This document shows positions 7,536 to 16,556 of a stretch of 64,000 nucleotides of DNA, one piece after another (positions within the stretch are counted from its first letter, which is position 1; each line of letters opens with the position of its first letter). The translations under genes were made by a program, and so were the position numbers. Under the pieces are notes generated by a model, which did no database searches, had not been told where the DNA came from, and saw nothing but the letters and a program-made list of their open reading frames with translations. Location: contig CAWKGV010000022.1 in NCBI GenBank assembly GCA_963849305.1, positions 62,001-126,000 on the forward strand, read 5' to 3'. This DNA is from CAWKGV01 sp963849305. GTDB lineage: Bacteria; Pseudomonadota; Alphaproteobacteria; Acetobacterales; Acetobacteraceae.

Positions 7536-8918
7536 ATGGGGACCATGAGCCGACGTTCGATATTGGGCGCATCTCTGGGACTGACGGCAGGTGCCACCCT
7601 GGCGCGACCGTTCATCGCCAATGCCGCGGCCACGACGGCCACGGTCTGGCAGACACAGGGCTTCGTGCCCCAGGAAGACGCGGCGTTCCGCACGCTGGTC
7701 GCGGGCTACGAGAAAGCCAGCGGCAACAAACTCGATTACAGCATCATGCCCTTCTTGGCGCAGGGCCAGAAGACCATCTCGGCGCTGACCAGCGGCGACG
7801 TTCCCGACCTCATTTCCTTCGACGCGCCGGAGACGATCGTTCCCCAGAATGCCTGGCATGACCGAATGCTGGACCTGACCGACGTCGTCGACACCCAGAA
7901 ATCGCAACTCAGCCCCACCGCGCTCCTGTGCTCCTATTTCTACAACAACGCCCGGAAGGAGCGCGGCTTCTATCTTGCCCCGTACAAGTTGGCGGGCGTT
8001 CCCTTCCATATCTGGGGGGATCTGGTCGAGCAGGCCGGCTTCAAGCTCTCCGACGCGCCGAAGACCTGGGACGCCTTTTGGGATTTCTTCAAGCCGGTAC
8101 AGAAGCAACTGCGCCGAAGGATCCGCAGGGTCTACGGCCTCGGCCTGCAAATAACCACCGTTGGACCGAACGACGGCAACGGCCTGTTTTACGGGTTCCT
8201 GGTCGCCAACGGCGGTAAGGACATCGTGACCAAGGACGGCAAGCTGCACACCGACGATCCGAAGGTGCGCGAGGCGGCGATCAAGTCCGTCACCTACATG
8301 ACGACCGCCTACAAGGAAGGTTACGTGCCGCCCGAGGCGTTGAGCTGGAGCGACGCCGACGACAACAACGCATTTCATGAAAAAGCCATCGTCATGGATT
8401 TCGATGGCACTATCTCGACCGAACTCGCGGTCTTCTCCAACAAGAAGCAGTATTACGATGAAATAGTGACCATGGGATTGCCGCTCGGCAACGACGGCCA
8501 GCCGATCCCGGCCGGGGTCGGCGCCGGCGGTGGCTTCATCCCGAAAGGGGCGAAGAACGTCGCAGTGGCCAAGGAGTTCCTAAAGTACCTGCTGCAGCCT
8601 CAGGTGATGAATGCGTATCTGAAGAACGGTTTAGGTCGCTGGTTGCCGGCCATCCCGTCGTTGGTCTCCAGCGATCCGTTCTGGCTTGATCCAAAAGACC
8701 CGCATCGGCCGCCCTATGTCCGTGAATGCTTATTGGGGCCGACCATTCCTAGTTACAACGGCTACAATCCGGCCTGGGGCCAGGTCAACGCCGAGCAGCT
8801 CTGGGGCCGGGCCCATGCCGCCGTCATCAAGCAACGTGTGACACCGGCGGCGGCCGTGGACGCGGCATTCCGGCGAGTCGAGGCGATTTTCGCGAAATAC
8901 CCGATCGTATCGAGCTGA
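7536..8918 (+). CDS. Extracellular solute-binding protein of a sugar ABC importer (cassette 1)
   Basis: Periplasmic family-1 (MalE/UgpB-like) sugar-binding protein, 460 residues. The N-terminus MGTMSRRSILGASLG with a hydrophobic stretch ending AAA is a twin-arginine export signal. The mature part carries WDAFWDFFKPVQ, YGLGLQITTVGPNDGNG, EGYVPPEALSWSDADDNNAF and PKGAKNV blocks shared with the copies at 5640, 6049 and 10874. An in-frame ATG exists at 7494, but 7536 aligns with the start of copy 1 and has AGGGAAGGG upstream. Followed 10 bp later by two permease genes. Substrate is not determinable; the neighbouring aldose dehydrogenase and lactonase suggest a monosaccharide. Confidence 0.93.
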   Translation: MGTMSRRSILGASLGLTAGATLARPFIANAAATTATVWQTQGFVPQEDAAFRTLVAGYEKASGNKLDYSIMPFLAQGQKTISALTSGDVPDLISFDAPETIVPQNAWHDRMLDLTDVVDTQKSQLSPTALLCSYFYNNARKERGFYLAPYKLAGVPFHIWGDLVEQAGFKLSDAPKTWDAFWDFFKPVQKQLRRRIRRVYGLGLQITTVGPNDGNGLFYGFLVANGGKDIVTKDGKLHTDDPKVREAAIKSVTYMTTAYKEGYVPPEALSWSDADDNNAFHEKAIVMDFDGTISTELAVFSNKKQYYDEIVTMGLPLGNDGQPIPAGVGAGGGFIPKGAKNVAVAKEFLKYLLQPQVMNAYLKNGLGRWLPAIPSLVSSDPFWLDPKDPHRPPYVRECLLGPTIPSYNGYNPAWGQVNAEQLWGRAHAAVIKQRVTPAAAVDAAFRRVEAIFAKYPIVSS

Positions 8919-8928
8919 CGAGGCGAGC

Positions 8929-9846
8929 ATGAGCGGCACGCAGCCGGTTCTCGCCGTTGGCCGCTCCGCGGCGGCGGTCCTGCCCACGCGGCGCCGTTGG
9001 CGCGGCGGCCTGCAAGGCTCGGAATTCAACTGGGCAATCGCCTTCGCCGTCCCCTACGCGGCGGTGTTTCTCGCGTTCGTCGTCTATCCGGTCGCCTACG
9101 GGCTCTGGCTGGGCAGCCAGCCGTCGCGGTACGCCGAGTTGGTCTCGGACCCGGTTTATCTGACCACGGTGGTCAATACCGCGCTGTTTGTCGGCATCGG
9201 CGTCAACCTCAAGATGTTCCTGGCGTTCCTGCTGTCCGGCTTCTTCATGCGCCGACGCTGGTGGATCCAGGCACTGCTGGTGATCTATGTCCTGCCGTGG
9301 GCGATCCCGGCGCTGCCCGCCTTCATCTCGATCCATTGGATGCTGAACGGCCAGTGGGGCATCCTCGACAACACATTGTGGACCCTGTTCGGTATCGATG
9401 GTCCCATCTGGCTGAATTCACGCTTACTCGGACTCGGCTCGGACATCGCCGCCTATATCTGGAAATGGATGCCGTTCTGGACGATCATCTTCCTGGCCGG
9501 CAGGATGGCGATCCCGCGGGAACTGTACGAGGCGGCCGAAATCGACGGCGCCACCGGCTATCGCCGGTTCGCCCACGTCACCTTCCCGCTGCTCGCGACC
9601 CTCTATCTCGTTTGCACGCTGCTCTCGACGATCTGGACTCTTGGCGACTTCACCACCGTGTATTTCGTCTCCGGCGGCGGCCCGGCGATGTCGACGGAAG
9701 TGCTGGCCACGCTCGGCATCCGCGACGCGTTCACGGTGGCCGAACCACGGCTTGGCGTCGCCGCCGTCATGTCGGCCCTGCCGGTGCTGATCCCGATCGT
9801 GATCGTGCTGATGCGCAAGCTCCGCACGACGGAGGTGCAGTTGTGA
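8929..9846 (+). CDS. Sugar ABC transporter permease, MalF-type (cassette 1)
   Basis: Inner-membrane permease of 305 residues with six predicted helices (first FAVPYAAVFLAFVVYPVAYG). The EAA loop that docks the ATPase is visible as ELYEAAEIDGATGYRRFAHV followed by TFPLL. The last helix ends before the basic tail MRKLRTTEVQL. It starts 10 bp after the binding-protein stop and its TGA overlaps the GTG start of the partner permease. It shares most of its length with the permease at 12264, showing cassette duplication. The N-terminal cytoplasmic segment is divergent between the two copies, the membrane part is not. Confidence 0.93.
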   Translation: MSGTQPVLAVGRSAAAVLPTRRRWRGGLQGSEFNWAIAFAVPYAAVFLAFVVYPVAYGLWLGSQPSRYAELVSDPVYLTTVVNTALFVGIGVNLKMFLAFLLSGFFMRRRWWIQALLVIYVLPWAIPALPAFISIHWMLNGQWGILDNTLWTLFGIDGPIWLNSRLLGLGSDIAAYIWKWMPFWTIIFLAGRMAIPRELYEAAEIDGATGYRRFAHVTFPLLATLYLVCTLLSTIWTLGDFTTVYFVSGGGPAMSTEVLATLGIRDAFTVAEPRLGVAAVMSALPVLIPIVIVLMRKLRTTEVQL

Positions 9847-10730
9847 GCGGCGCGCTGGCTTCCGAGCGGTCCAGACGCCGGCCCCGCTACCGGCTGCGGC
9901 GCATTCTCGTCGAAACGGGCTCAGTGGCGCTTGGCGTGGTGCTCGTGATCTGGTCGCTCGCGCCCATCTACAACATGGTGGTGATCGCGCTCGACAGCCA
10001 CGACGACGTGTTCAGCGGCAATATCTGGCCGCCCCACCCGTCACTCGAGAGCTTCTGGGTCGTCTGCACCGAGGGCTATTGGTATCTCGAGCATTTCTGG
10101 CACCAGTTCGGCAACAGCCTCTATGTCGGCCTCTCGACGACGTTCCTGACCTTGCTGATCGGCTCGCTCGCTAGCTTCACGGTTGGCCGGATGCGCTTGC
10201 GCAATGGCTGGCTGTTGACCAACGCCGCGCTGCTCACTTACGTCATTCCGGCGTCGTTCCTGGCGATCCCGTTCTACCGGATCATGCAGGCTTATGGCCT
10301 GGGGAACAATCCGTTGTCGGTCATCGCCGCCGAGGTGACGTTCGCCAGCCCCTATGCGATCTTCATCTTCCAGCAGTACGGTCAGTCGATCCCGATCGAA
10401 CTCGATAAATCGGCGCGCATCGACGGCGCCTCGCCCGTGCAAATCTATCTCCGCATCTATCTGCCGCTGATGGCCCCCGCTTTGGTCGCGGTCGGCACCT
10501 ATGCGTTGCTGCTGGCCTGGAACGAATACCTTTATCAGTTCCTGCTTCTGTCTTCGCCTCGAAGCATGACCGTGCCGGTCGCGCTGGCGCAGTTCCTCAA
10601 CAGCGACGAGGCGCCGTGGAACTACATGATGGCCACCGCGATCGTGTACGCGCTGCCGCCGATCGCGATCTACTATGCTTTCCGTCGTTACATGAGCGCC
10701 GGGTTGACCATGGGCGGCGTGAAGGGCTAG
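9843..10730 (+). CDS. Sugar ABC transporter permease, MalG-type (cassette 1)
   Basis: Second membrane subunit, 295 residues, starting at GTG 9843 which overlaps the preceding TGA (GTGA). The frame is open far upstream through the previous gene, but similarity to the family begins here. The EAA motif reads DKSARIDGASPVQIYLRIYL then PLMAP, and the C-terminus ends YMSAGLTMGGVKG as in many MalG-like permeases. The paralogue at 13175-14080 has the same organisation and ending. With the binding protein and MalF-type subunit it completes the translocation pathway, but no nucleotide-binding subunit gene is present in the window, so it must use one encoded elsewhere. Confidence 0.92.
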   Translation: MSGALASERSRRRPRYRLRRILVETGSVALGVVLVIWSLAPIYNMVVIALDSHDDVFSGNIWPPHPSLESFWVVCTEGYWYLEHFWHQFGNSLYVGLSTTFLTLLIGSLASFTVGRMRLRNGWLLTNAALLTYVIPASFLAIPFYRIMQAYGLGNNPLSVIAAEVTFASPYAIFIFQQYGQSIPIELDKSARIDGASPVQIYLRIYLPLMAPALVAVGTYALLLAWNEYLYQFLLLSSPRSMTVPVALAQFLNSDEAPWNYMMATAIVYALPPIAIYYAFRRYMSAGLTMGGVKG

Positions 10731-10873
10731 GCAGCCGCTTGTCGGAAATTTAATCGCACGCCGATGGATCGGCGGCGCCGACCGCGCGCTTCGGCAACGA
10801 ACCGGGAACAATCCCCTCGCCAGCATAGGGGAAGAGACCCCGTTCGGGAGACGTGCAAGGAGGGAGTCCCGCC

Positions 10874-12253
10874 ATGGTCCAAACGACGCGACGCACATTC
10901 ACTTTCGGGCTGACATCGGCGGCCTTGGCGACGGCGGCCATGCGCCGCCCCGCGCGCGCGGCAGGGAAAACCCTCACTATTTGGTGGAACCAGGGCTTCT
11001 ACCCCGCTGAGGATCAGGCCTTCCAGAACCTGATCGCCGCGTGGGAGAAGGCGAGCGGCAACACCGTCCAGCTTACGATGCTGCCCGGTCAGGCGCTGAA
11101 CGAGAAAATCATCTCGGCGATCACCGCCGGCCAGGTGCCAGACCTGATGTACGCCGACAACGGGCCTGCCCAGATCGTCCCGCAAAGCGCCTGGGACGGC
11201 AAGCTGGTCGATGTCAGCGACGTGGTGGAGACGCAGAAGTCGGAGTTGAGCGCGACGGCGCTGCAATCGGCGCAGTTCTACGACAACGTGGCGAAGAAGC
11301 GGAGCTTCTACGGGGTGCCGTTCAAGGGGTTGACGCTCAACATCCCGATCTGGAAATCGCTGATCGAGAAGGCCGGCTACAAGGTCTCCGACATACCGAA
11401 GACCTGGGATGCCTATTTCGACTTCTTCAAGCCGGTTCAGAAGAAACTGCGTGCCAAGAGGATGCGCCATACCTATGGCTTGGGCCTCACGATGTCCACC
11501 ACTGGCGACGATCCCAACAACACCTTCAACCAGTTCCTCGTGGCTTATGGCGGAGGCGGCATCGTCACCCCGGACGGCAAGCTGCATGTTGACGATCCCA
11601 AGGTGCGCGCCGCGGTGATCAAGGCGCTCACTTATGTTACGACAGCGTTCAAGGAGGGCTACGTGCCGCCGAGCGCGCTGAACTGGGGCGATCCCGATAA
11701 CAACAACGCCTTCCACGCCCAGGAGGTCGTGATGACGCCCAACGACACGATCTCGATCTCCGACGCGGTGATGAACAACAAGCAGTGGTACTACAACGAC
11801 ATCATGACTAGCCCTATGCCGCACGACAACGACGGCAAGCCCGTCTCCGTGCTGCTCGGGGTTGAACTCTTGTTCATCCCGAAGGGGGCGAAGAATGTCG
11901 AGACGGCGAAGGATTTCGCGCGCTTCCTGATCCAGCCTGCCCATCTCGACCACTATCTGCAGCAGGCGCTCGGCCGTTGGCTGCCGGTCATGCCGTCGAT
12001 TGTTCACAACAACCCCTATTGGCTCGATCCAAAGGATCCGCACCGGCCAGTCGCGGTACGCCAAGGCGTGCTCGGCCCGACCGCGACCTGGTTCTACGTC
12101 TTCAATCCGGCCTACGCGCAGGTGGACGCCGAGCATGTGTTCGAGGTTGCGGAATCCGACATCATCAACGGGATGACGCCGGACAAGGCGGCGGACAAGG
12201 CGCTCGCCCGGATCGAGGCGATCTTCTCGAAATACCAGATCAGCCAAGTCTGA
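10874..12253 (+). CDS. Extracellular solute-binding protein of a sugar ABC importer (cassette 2)
   Basis: Paralogue of the binding protein at 7536 but clearly diverged, 459 residues. A Tat-like signal (TTRRTFTFGLTS, cleavage near ARAAG) precedes the mature protein. Shared blocks are PKTWDAYFDFFKPVQ, EGYVPPSALNWGDPDNNNAF, FIPKGAKNVETAKDF and GRWLPVMPSI; the ligand-facing loops differ, so specificity may have shifted. ATG 10874 is preceded by AAGGAGGGAGT, a strong ribosome binding site, and is preferred over an in-frame ATG at 10853. The 143-bp gap from the previous permease could hold a promoter, so cassette 2 may be separately controlled. Confidence 0.92.
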   Translation: MVQTTRRTFTFGLTSAALATAAMRRPARAAGKTLTIWWNQGFYPAEDQAFQNLIAAWEKASGNTVQLTMLPGQALNEKIISAITAGQVPDLMYADNGPAQIVPQSAWDGKLVDVSDVVETQKSELSATALQSAQFYDNVAKKRSFYGVPFKGLTLNIPIWKSLIEKAGYKVSDIPKTWDAYFDFFKPVQKKLRAKRMRHTYGLGLTMSTTGDDPNNTFNQFLVAYGGGGIVTPDGKLHVDDPKVRAAVIKALTYVTTAFKEGYVPPSALNWGDPDNNNAFHAQEVVMTPNDTISISDAVMNNKQWYYNDIMTSPMPHDNDGKPVSVLLGVELLFIPKGAKNVETAKDFARFLIQPAHLDHYLQQALGRWLPVMPSIVHNNPYWLDPKDPHRPVAVRQGVLGPTATWFYVFNPAYAQVDAEHVFEVAESDIINGMTPDKAADKALARIEAIFSKYQISQV

Positions 12254-12263
12254 GGCGGCGGCG

Positions 12264-13178
12264 ATGGCCGACACCTCGGTTGTCGAGGCCGCCCGTCCCG
12301 CTTCGGGGCGCCTCGACCGACGCCGATTCTGGCACGGCGGCCTGCAGGGCTCGGATTCCTTGTGGGCGCTCGCCTTCCTGGTGCCATACTTCGCCGTTTT
12401 CTGCCTGTTCGTGATCTATCCGGTCGGCTACGGGCTGTACCTGGGGCATTACCCGTCAAGCTATCTTCAGCTCTTTTCCGATCCGATCTATCTGAAAACC
12501 CTCGTCAACACGGTCTTGTATCTCGCGATCGGCGTGAACCTGCACTTGTTCGGGGCGCTGCTGTTGTCCGGCTTCTTCCTGAGCCGGACTTGGTGGGTGA
12601 AGTGGCTGATGCTGATCTTCATCTTGCCCTGGGCGGTGCCGGCCATCCCGACATTCATCTCCATCCATTGGATGCTGAACGGCGAGTGGGGGTTCATCAA
12701 CAACGTCCTGTACGACCTGTTCGGGATCAACGGCCCGTCCTGGCTCAATTCGCGCTGGCTCGCCCTAGGTTCGGTCTTCGTCTCCTATATCTGGAAATGG
12801 ATGCCGTTCTGGACCGTGATCCTGCTCGCCGGGCGGATGGCGATCCCGCAGGAACTCTACGAATCGGCCGCGATGGACGGCGCCACCGGGCTGCGCGGGT
12901 TCGTCCATGTCACCTTCCCGTTGCTCGCCAATCTCTATCTCATCTGCACCCTGCTCTCGACCATCTGGACGCTTGGCGACTTCAACACCGTTTACTTCGT
13001 CACCGGCGGCGGGCCGGCGCTGTCCACCGAGGTGCTTGCCACGCTCGGCATCCGCGACGCCTTCGTCGTCGATAATCCGAATCTCGGCATGGCCGCCGTG
13101 ATGTCGGCCCTGCCGCTGCTCATCCCGCTGGTGATCATCCTGATGCGCAAGCTCGCGAAGACCGAGGTCCAGCTATGA
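12264..13178 (+). CDS. Sugar ABC transporter permease, MalF-type (cassette 2)
   Basis: 304-residue inner-membrane permease, paralogous to 8929-9846 over nearly its full length (shared ISIHWMLNG, LNSRWLALGS, YIWKWMPFWT, LAGRMAIPQELYESAAMDGA blocks). The EAA loop AAMDGATGLRGFVHVTFPLL is intact. It begins 10 bp after the binding protein, the same spacing as in cassette 1, and overlaps the next permease by 4 nt. This conserved spacing supports duplication of the whole three-gene cassette rather than of single genes. Confidence 0.93.
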   Translation: MADTSVVEAARPASGRLDRRRFWHGGLQGSDSLWALAFLVPYFAVFCLFVIYPVGYGLYLGHYPSSYLQLFSDPIYLKTLVNTVLYLAIGVNLHLFGALLLSGFFLSRTWWVKWLMLIFILPWAVPAIPTFISIHWMLNGEWGFINNVLYDLFGINGPSWLNSRWLALGSVFVSYIWKWMPFWTVILLAGRMAIPQELYESAAMDGATGLRGFVHVTFPLLANLYLICTLLSTIWTLGDFNTVYFVTGGGPALSTEVLATLGIRDAFVVDNPNLGMAAVMSALPLLIPLVIILMRKLAKTEVQL

Positions 13179-14080
13179 GCGCGAGCCTGACCGCCGGCAT
13201 CGGCAAACATACTGGCCGCTCCCCGCGCCGGCGGCGGCTGCGCCAGCGCAAGATCCTCGCCAGCCTGGTGGAGCTGTTGGTCGGTATCGCGCTGCTCATC
13301 TGGACGCTGACGCCGCTCTACAACATGGTCGAAGTCGCCCTGTTGTCCCACGACAACGTGTTCAGCGGCGCGGTCTGGCCGGTGCAGCCGACGCTGCACG
13401 GCTTCTGGGTAGTTCTCCACCAGGACTATTTCTACCTGTCCCATTTCTGGCACGAGATGGGCAACAGCCTCTATATCGGGGTGGCCACCGCGATTCTGAC
13501 GCTGATCATCGGCACACTCACCAGCTTCGTGATTGGGCGCATGCGTCTTCGCCGCGCCTGGATGGTGAGTAATGCCGCGCTGCTCACTTACGTGATCCCG
13601 ATGTCGTTCCTGGCGATCCCGTTCTATCGGGTGATGCAGACCTACGGCCTCACCGACAATGTCTGGGCGGTGATCTTCGTCGAGGTGACCTTCGCCACTC
13701 CATACGCCATCTTCATCTTCCAGCAATATGGCACGAGCATCCCGATCGAGCTGGACGAGGCGGCGCGGATCGACGGCGCCACCCCGTGGCAGATCTATTG
13801 GCGCATCTACCTGCCGCTGATGGCCCCCTCGATGGTGGCCGTCGGCACGTATGCGTTGCTGCTCGCTTGGAACGAGTATCTTTACATGTTCCTCCTGCTG
13901 TCCTCGCAGCACAACATGACGGTGCCGGTGACGCTCGGGCAGTTCCTCAACAGCGACGAGGCGCCGTGGAACCTGATGATGGCGACGTCCGTCATCTACG
14001 CGCTGCCCCCGATCGCGATCTACTATGCCTTCCGCCGTTACATGAGCGCCGGGCTGACCATGGGCGGCGTGAAGGGCTGA
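13175..14080 (+). CDS. Sugar ABC transporter permease, MalG-type (cassette 2)
   Basis: 301-residue permease starting at an ATG that overlaps the preceding stop (ATGA). Six helices are predicted; the EAA motif reads DEAARIDGATPWQIYWRIYL then PLMAP. It is paralogous to 9843-10730, with the same FLNSDEAPWN and YMSAGLTMGGVKG ending. The gene closes cassette 2; no ATPase gene follows. Immediately downstream is the convergent aldose 1-epimerase remnant. Confidence 0.93.
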   Translation: MSASLTAGIGKHTGRSPRRRRLRQRKILASLVELLVGIALLIWTLTPLYNMVEVALLSHDNVFSGAVWPVQPTLHGFWVVLHQDYFYLSHFWHEMGNSLYIGVATAILTLIIGTLTSFVIGRMRLRRAWMVSNAALLTYVIPMSFLAIPFYRVMQTYGLTDNVWAVIFVEVTFATPYAIFIFQQYGTSIPIELDEAARIDGATPWQIYWRIYLPLMAPSMVAVGTYALLLAWNEYLYMFLLLSSQHNMTVPVTLGQFLNSDEAPWNLMMATSVIYALPPIAIYYAFRRYMSAGLTMGGVKG

Positions 14081-14099
14081 CGGGCTGCCTTCGCGCCGA

Positions 14100-14985
14100 T
14101 CAGCCCACGCCTAACCGGAACCGCACCTCGCCCGCCAGCGCCTCGCCGGGGGCCAGGATGCGCAGCCCGGTATCGAAGCCCTGGTCCAGCCGATTGATCG
14201 CGTCGCTCAGATGGCTCACCGGCTCGGCGGCGAAATACGGCCGGCCCTCCGGCACATACACGACGAGCCGGCGAAAGATCTCGCTCGCCTCCAGGCGCAC
14301 AACCACCGGCGACGGCGCCAGCTCGATCCGCGCCTCTCCAGGCCACCCGGTGAAGAGATTGTCCAAAATAGCGGTGCCGACCCGCCGCCCGTCGGCATGG
14401 CTCCACTCGGGCGGCACCGGCTCGTGCCGGGCGGGCAAGTGATCCGCGTTGCGCCAGACGCCGTCCGCCGCGAAGCATAGCGTGGCCGCCGTGGTGCGCG
14501 GGAAGAACGGGTGAAACCCCAGCCCGGCCGGCGCCCGCCCGGAATGCCGGTTCCGCATTGATAAAGCCAATTAAAAGCCCGTCCGGTTCCAGCGCGTACC
14601 GCAACTCGGCGGTGAACGGGAACGGCCAGCCGCGCGCCTGCGCGCCCTCCGCCGTATGTTCCAAGGTGAACCTGGCCTGCTTGGTGGATACCTCGGCCAC
14701 ATTCCAGACGCTGGTCCAGCCGACCCCGTGGATCGAATTCGGCTCGTCGCCGAAATTGCGCGCGAGCTGGTACGTCCGGCCCTCGAACGTGAACCGGGCA
14801 TCGGCGATCCGGTTGGAGTACGGCACTAACGGATAGCCGGCGAGCCCGCGCGAAACGCCCCGCACGATGGCCTTCGGTATCGCCCGGCGCAGGACCGGGT
14901 CGGGGCCCAGCGTCCAGCCGACGATCGCGCCACCCGCCTCGGGTGCCACTACTAGCGACGACTCGCCCGCGCTCAAGGTCAACAT
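14100..14985 (-). pseudogene. Aldose 1-epimerase (galM-like), single frameshift
   Basis: The enzyme interconverts alpha and beta anomers of aldoses. From ATG 14985 the frame gives the N-terminal half (PEAGGAIVGWTLG, GYPLVPYSNRIADARFTFEG, NSIHGVGW with the conserved His). Near 14555-14570 the expected fold switches frame after ALEPDGLLIGF; the C-terminal half then reads RNRHSGRAPAGLGFHPFF (second conserved His), and continues to TGA 14100-14102 through VYVPEGRPYFAAEPVSH. A one-base difference explains the break, so sequencing error or a recent mutation are equally possible. It fits the sugar theme of the region and is divergent from the flavoprotein gene at 15064. Confidence 0.82.
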
Positions 14986-15063
14986 CTGCCCCGCGTCCTT
15001 TGCTTTCCGACCGCGCGGACGGAAAATCGCGCGGCCAGAGAAAGACTCAAGTAGGAGACCCAA

Positions 15064-16170
15064 GTGGAATCGGTTGACTGCATCGTGGTCGGGGCCGGCG
15101 TGGTCGGGCTTGCCGTCGCCCGCGCCCTCGCCCTCGTGGGCCGCGAGGTGATCGTGCTGGAGGCCGCTTCGGGGATCGGCACCGAAACCTCTTCGCGCAA
15201 CAGCGAGGTGATCCACGCGGGGATCTACTACCCCGCCGGCAGCCTCATGGCCCGGTTCTGCGTGTCCGGCCGCCGCGCCCTGTATGAATACTGCCGGGAG
15301 CACGGGGTGCCGCACGCCAATTGCGGCAAGCTCATCGTCGCCACCAATGGGGAGGAGGAGGGCAAGCTCGCCGGGATCAAGCATCGCGCCGAGGTCAACG
15401 GCGTGGAAGGGATGCGCTTGCTCTCGGCCAGGGAGGCGATCGCGCTGGAGCCGAATCTGTCCTGCGCCAGCGCCCTGCTCTCGCCGGTCACCGGCATCAT
15501 CGACAGCCACGCCTACATGCTTGCCCTGCAAGGCGAGGCCGAGAACGCGGGTGCGGTGTTCGTCTTCCAAAGCCCGATGATCGGCGGCCGCGTGGTTCCC
15601 GGCGGGATCGAGGCGGATATCGGCGGCGCCGACCCGACGACCCTCCGCTGCCGGCTGCTGGTCAATTCGGCCGGGTTGGATGCGCCGAGCCTGGCCGGCA
15701 AGATCACCGGGATGCCGTCCGAGCGCGTGCCGAGGGCATACTATGCCAAAGGCAACTACTTCACGCTGTCCGGCCGCTCCCCCTTCTCCCGCCTGATCTA
15801 CCCGGTCCCCGTGCCGGGCGGCCTCGGGGTGCATCTCACGATCGACCTTGGTGGGCAGGCGCGATTCGGCCCCGACGTGCAGTGGATCGAGGCTGTCGAC
15901 TACTCCGTCGATCCCGCCCGGGCGGAGCGGTTCTATGCGGCGGTGCGCCGTTACTGGCCGGCGCTCCCGGACCACGTGCTGCAGCCCGGCTACGCCGGTA
16001 TACGCCCAAAGATCGTGCCGCCCGAGATCGCTGCCCAGGATTTCGTGGTTCAAGGTCCGCGAACGCATGGCGTGAGCGGCCTGATCAACCTGTTCGGCAT
16101 CGAATCCCCCGGCCTCACGGCTTCGCTCGCGCTGGCCGACTATGTCGTTCAAGTGGCCGAGACGGGGTGA
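15064..16170 (+). CDS. FAD-dependent oxidoreductase, L-2-hydroxyglutarate dehydrogenase (LhgO/L2HGDH)-like
   Basis: DAO-family flavoprotein of 368 residues. The N-terminal dinucleotide fold has G10-x-G12-x-x-G15 (VVGAGVVGLAVARAL) with an acidic residue ending the second strand (VLEAASGIG). The SSRNSEVIHAGIYYPAGSL segment is characteristic of L-2-hydroxyglutarate dehydrogenases and relatives, as are GVHLTIDLGG, FGPDVQW and the C-terminal LINLFGIESPGLTASLALA. Expected role is oxidation of an L-2-hydroxyacid with electrons passed to quinone or oxygen. ATG 15064 fits the family start. It is divergent from the epimerase remnant, leaving 78 bp for promoters. Confidence 0.88.
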   Translation: MESVDCIVVGAGVVGLAVARALALVGREVIVLEAASGIGTETSSRNSEVIHAGIYYPAGSLMARFCVSGRRALYEYCREHGVPHANCGKLIVATNGEEEGKLAGIKHRAEVNGVEGMRLLSAREAIALEPNLSCASALLSPVTGIIDSHAYMLALQGEAENAGAVFVFQSPMIGGRVVPGGIEADIGGADPTTLRCRLLVNSAGLDAPSLAGKITGMPSERVPRAYYAKGNYFTLSGRSPFSRLIYPVPVPGGLGVHLTIDLGGQARFGPDVQWIEAVDYSVDPARAERFYAAVRRYWPALPDHVLQPGYAGIRPKIVPPEIAAQDFVVQGPRTHGVSGLINLFGIESPGLTASLALADYVVQVAETG

Positions 16171-16253
16171 ACGCCGCCATTGGACGGCCGGGGTGGTCGC
16201 GCTTATATGAGGGCGTTTACTGCGGGGCAATGCCTAGCAATAAGGAGACCACG

Positions 16254-16436
16254 ATGGACAAGGATCGGATCAAGGGCGCGGCCCGCCAATTCAGCGGCTC
16301 GGTCAAGGAAGTGATCGGCCGCTTCACCGGCGACAAAAAGACTCAGGCCGAGGGCACGATGGACAAATCGGCTGGCAAGGCACAGGGCGCAGCCGGTCGG
16401 ATCAAGGACCGCGCGCGGTCGGCATTCAAGAAATAA
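16254..16436 (+). CDS. CsbD family stress-associated protein
   Basis: Sixty-residue, highly charged protein that is almost entirely CsbD domain: MDKDRIKGAARQFSGSVKE, GRFTGDKKTQAEGTMDK and AGKAQGAAGRIKD. CsbD proteins accumulate under general stress; their molecular job is not known. TAAGGAGACCACG upstream of ATG 16254 is a strong ribosome binding site. The frame is open upstream but the family starts at MDKDRIKG. Followed by a membrane protein gene 120 bp away. Confidence 0.9.
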   Translation: MDKDRIKGAARQFSGSVKEVIGRFTGDKKTQAEGTMDKSAGKAQGAAGRIKDRARSAFKK

Positions 16437-16556
16437 CCCGGCGCCGGCCTTTGGGCTGATCGAGATCGGCTCGGTTTGAGCGCGGTGCGCGCGCATCCGG
16501 TCGTTTTGGGGCATTATCCCCGAGCCATTCCGGGCGACGATTTGGGAGTTTGAGCC

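Larger units (their letters stand above)
5978..8918 (+). repeat. Tandem duplication of a roughly 1.49-kb binding-protein unit
   Basis: The two ATGs at 6049 and 7536 are 1487 bp apart. Similarity includes the upstream GGCGTAAGCG motif (near 5978 and 7457) and the ribosome-binding region before ATGGGGACCATGAGCCGACG. Unit 1 is decayed, unit 2 intact, and the 3' end of a still older copy survives at 5640-5888. Confidence 0.8.

Noticed and set aside
14038..16230. 730-codon minus-strand frame covering the epimerase remnant and beyond
   Set aside because: Only the part from 14985 downward is an epimerase; the rest is antisense to the flavoprotein at 15064-16170.
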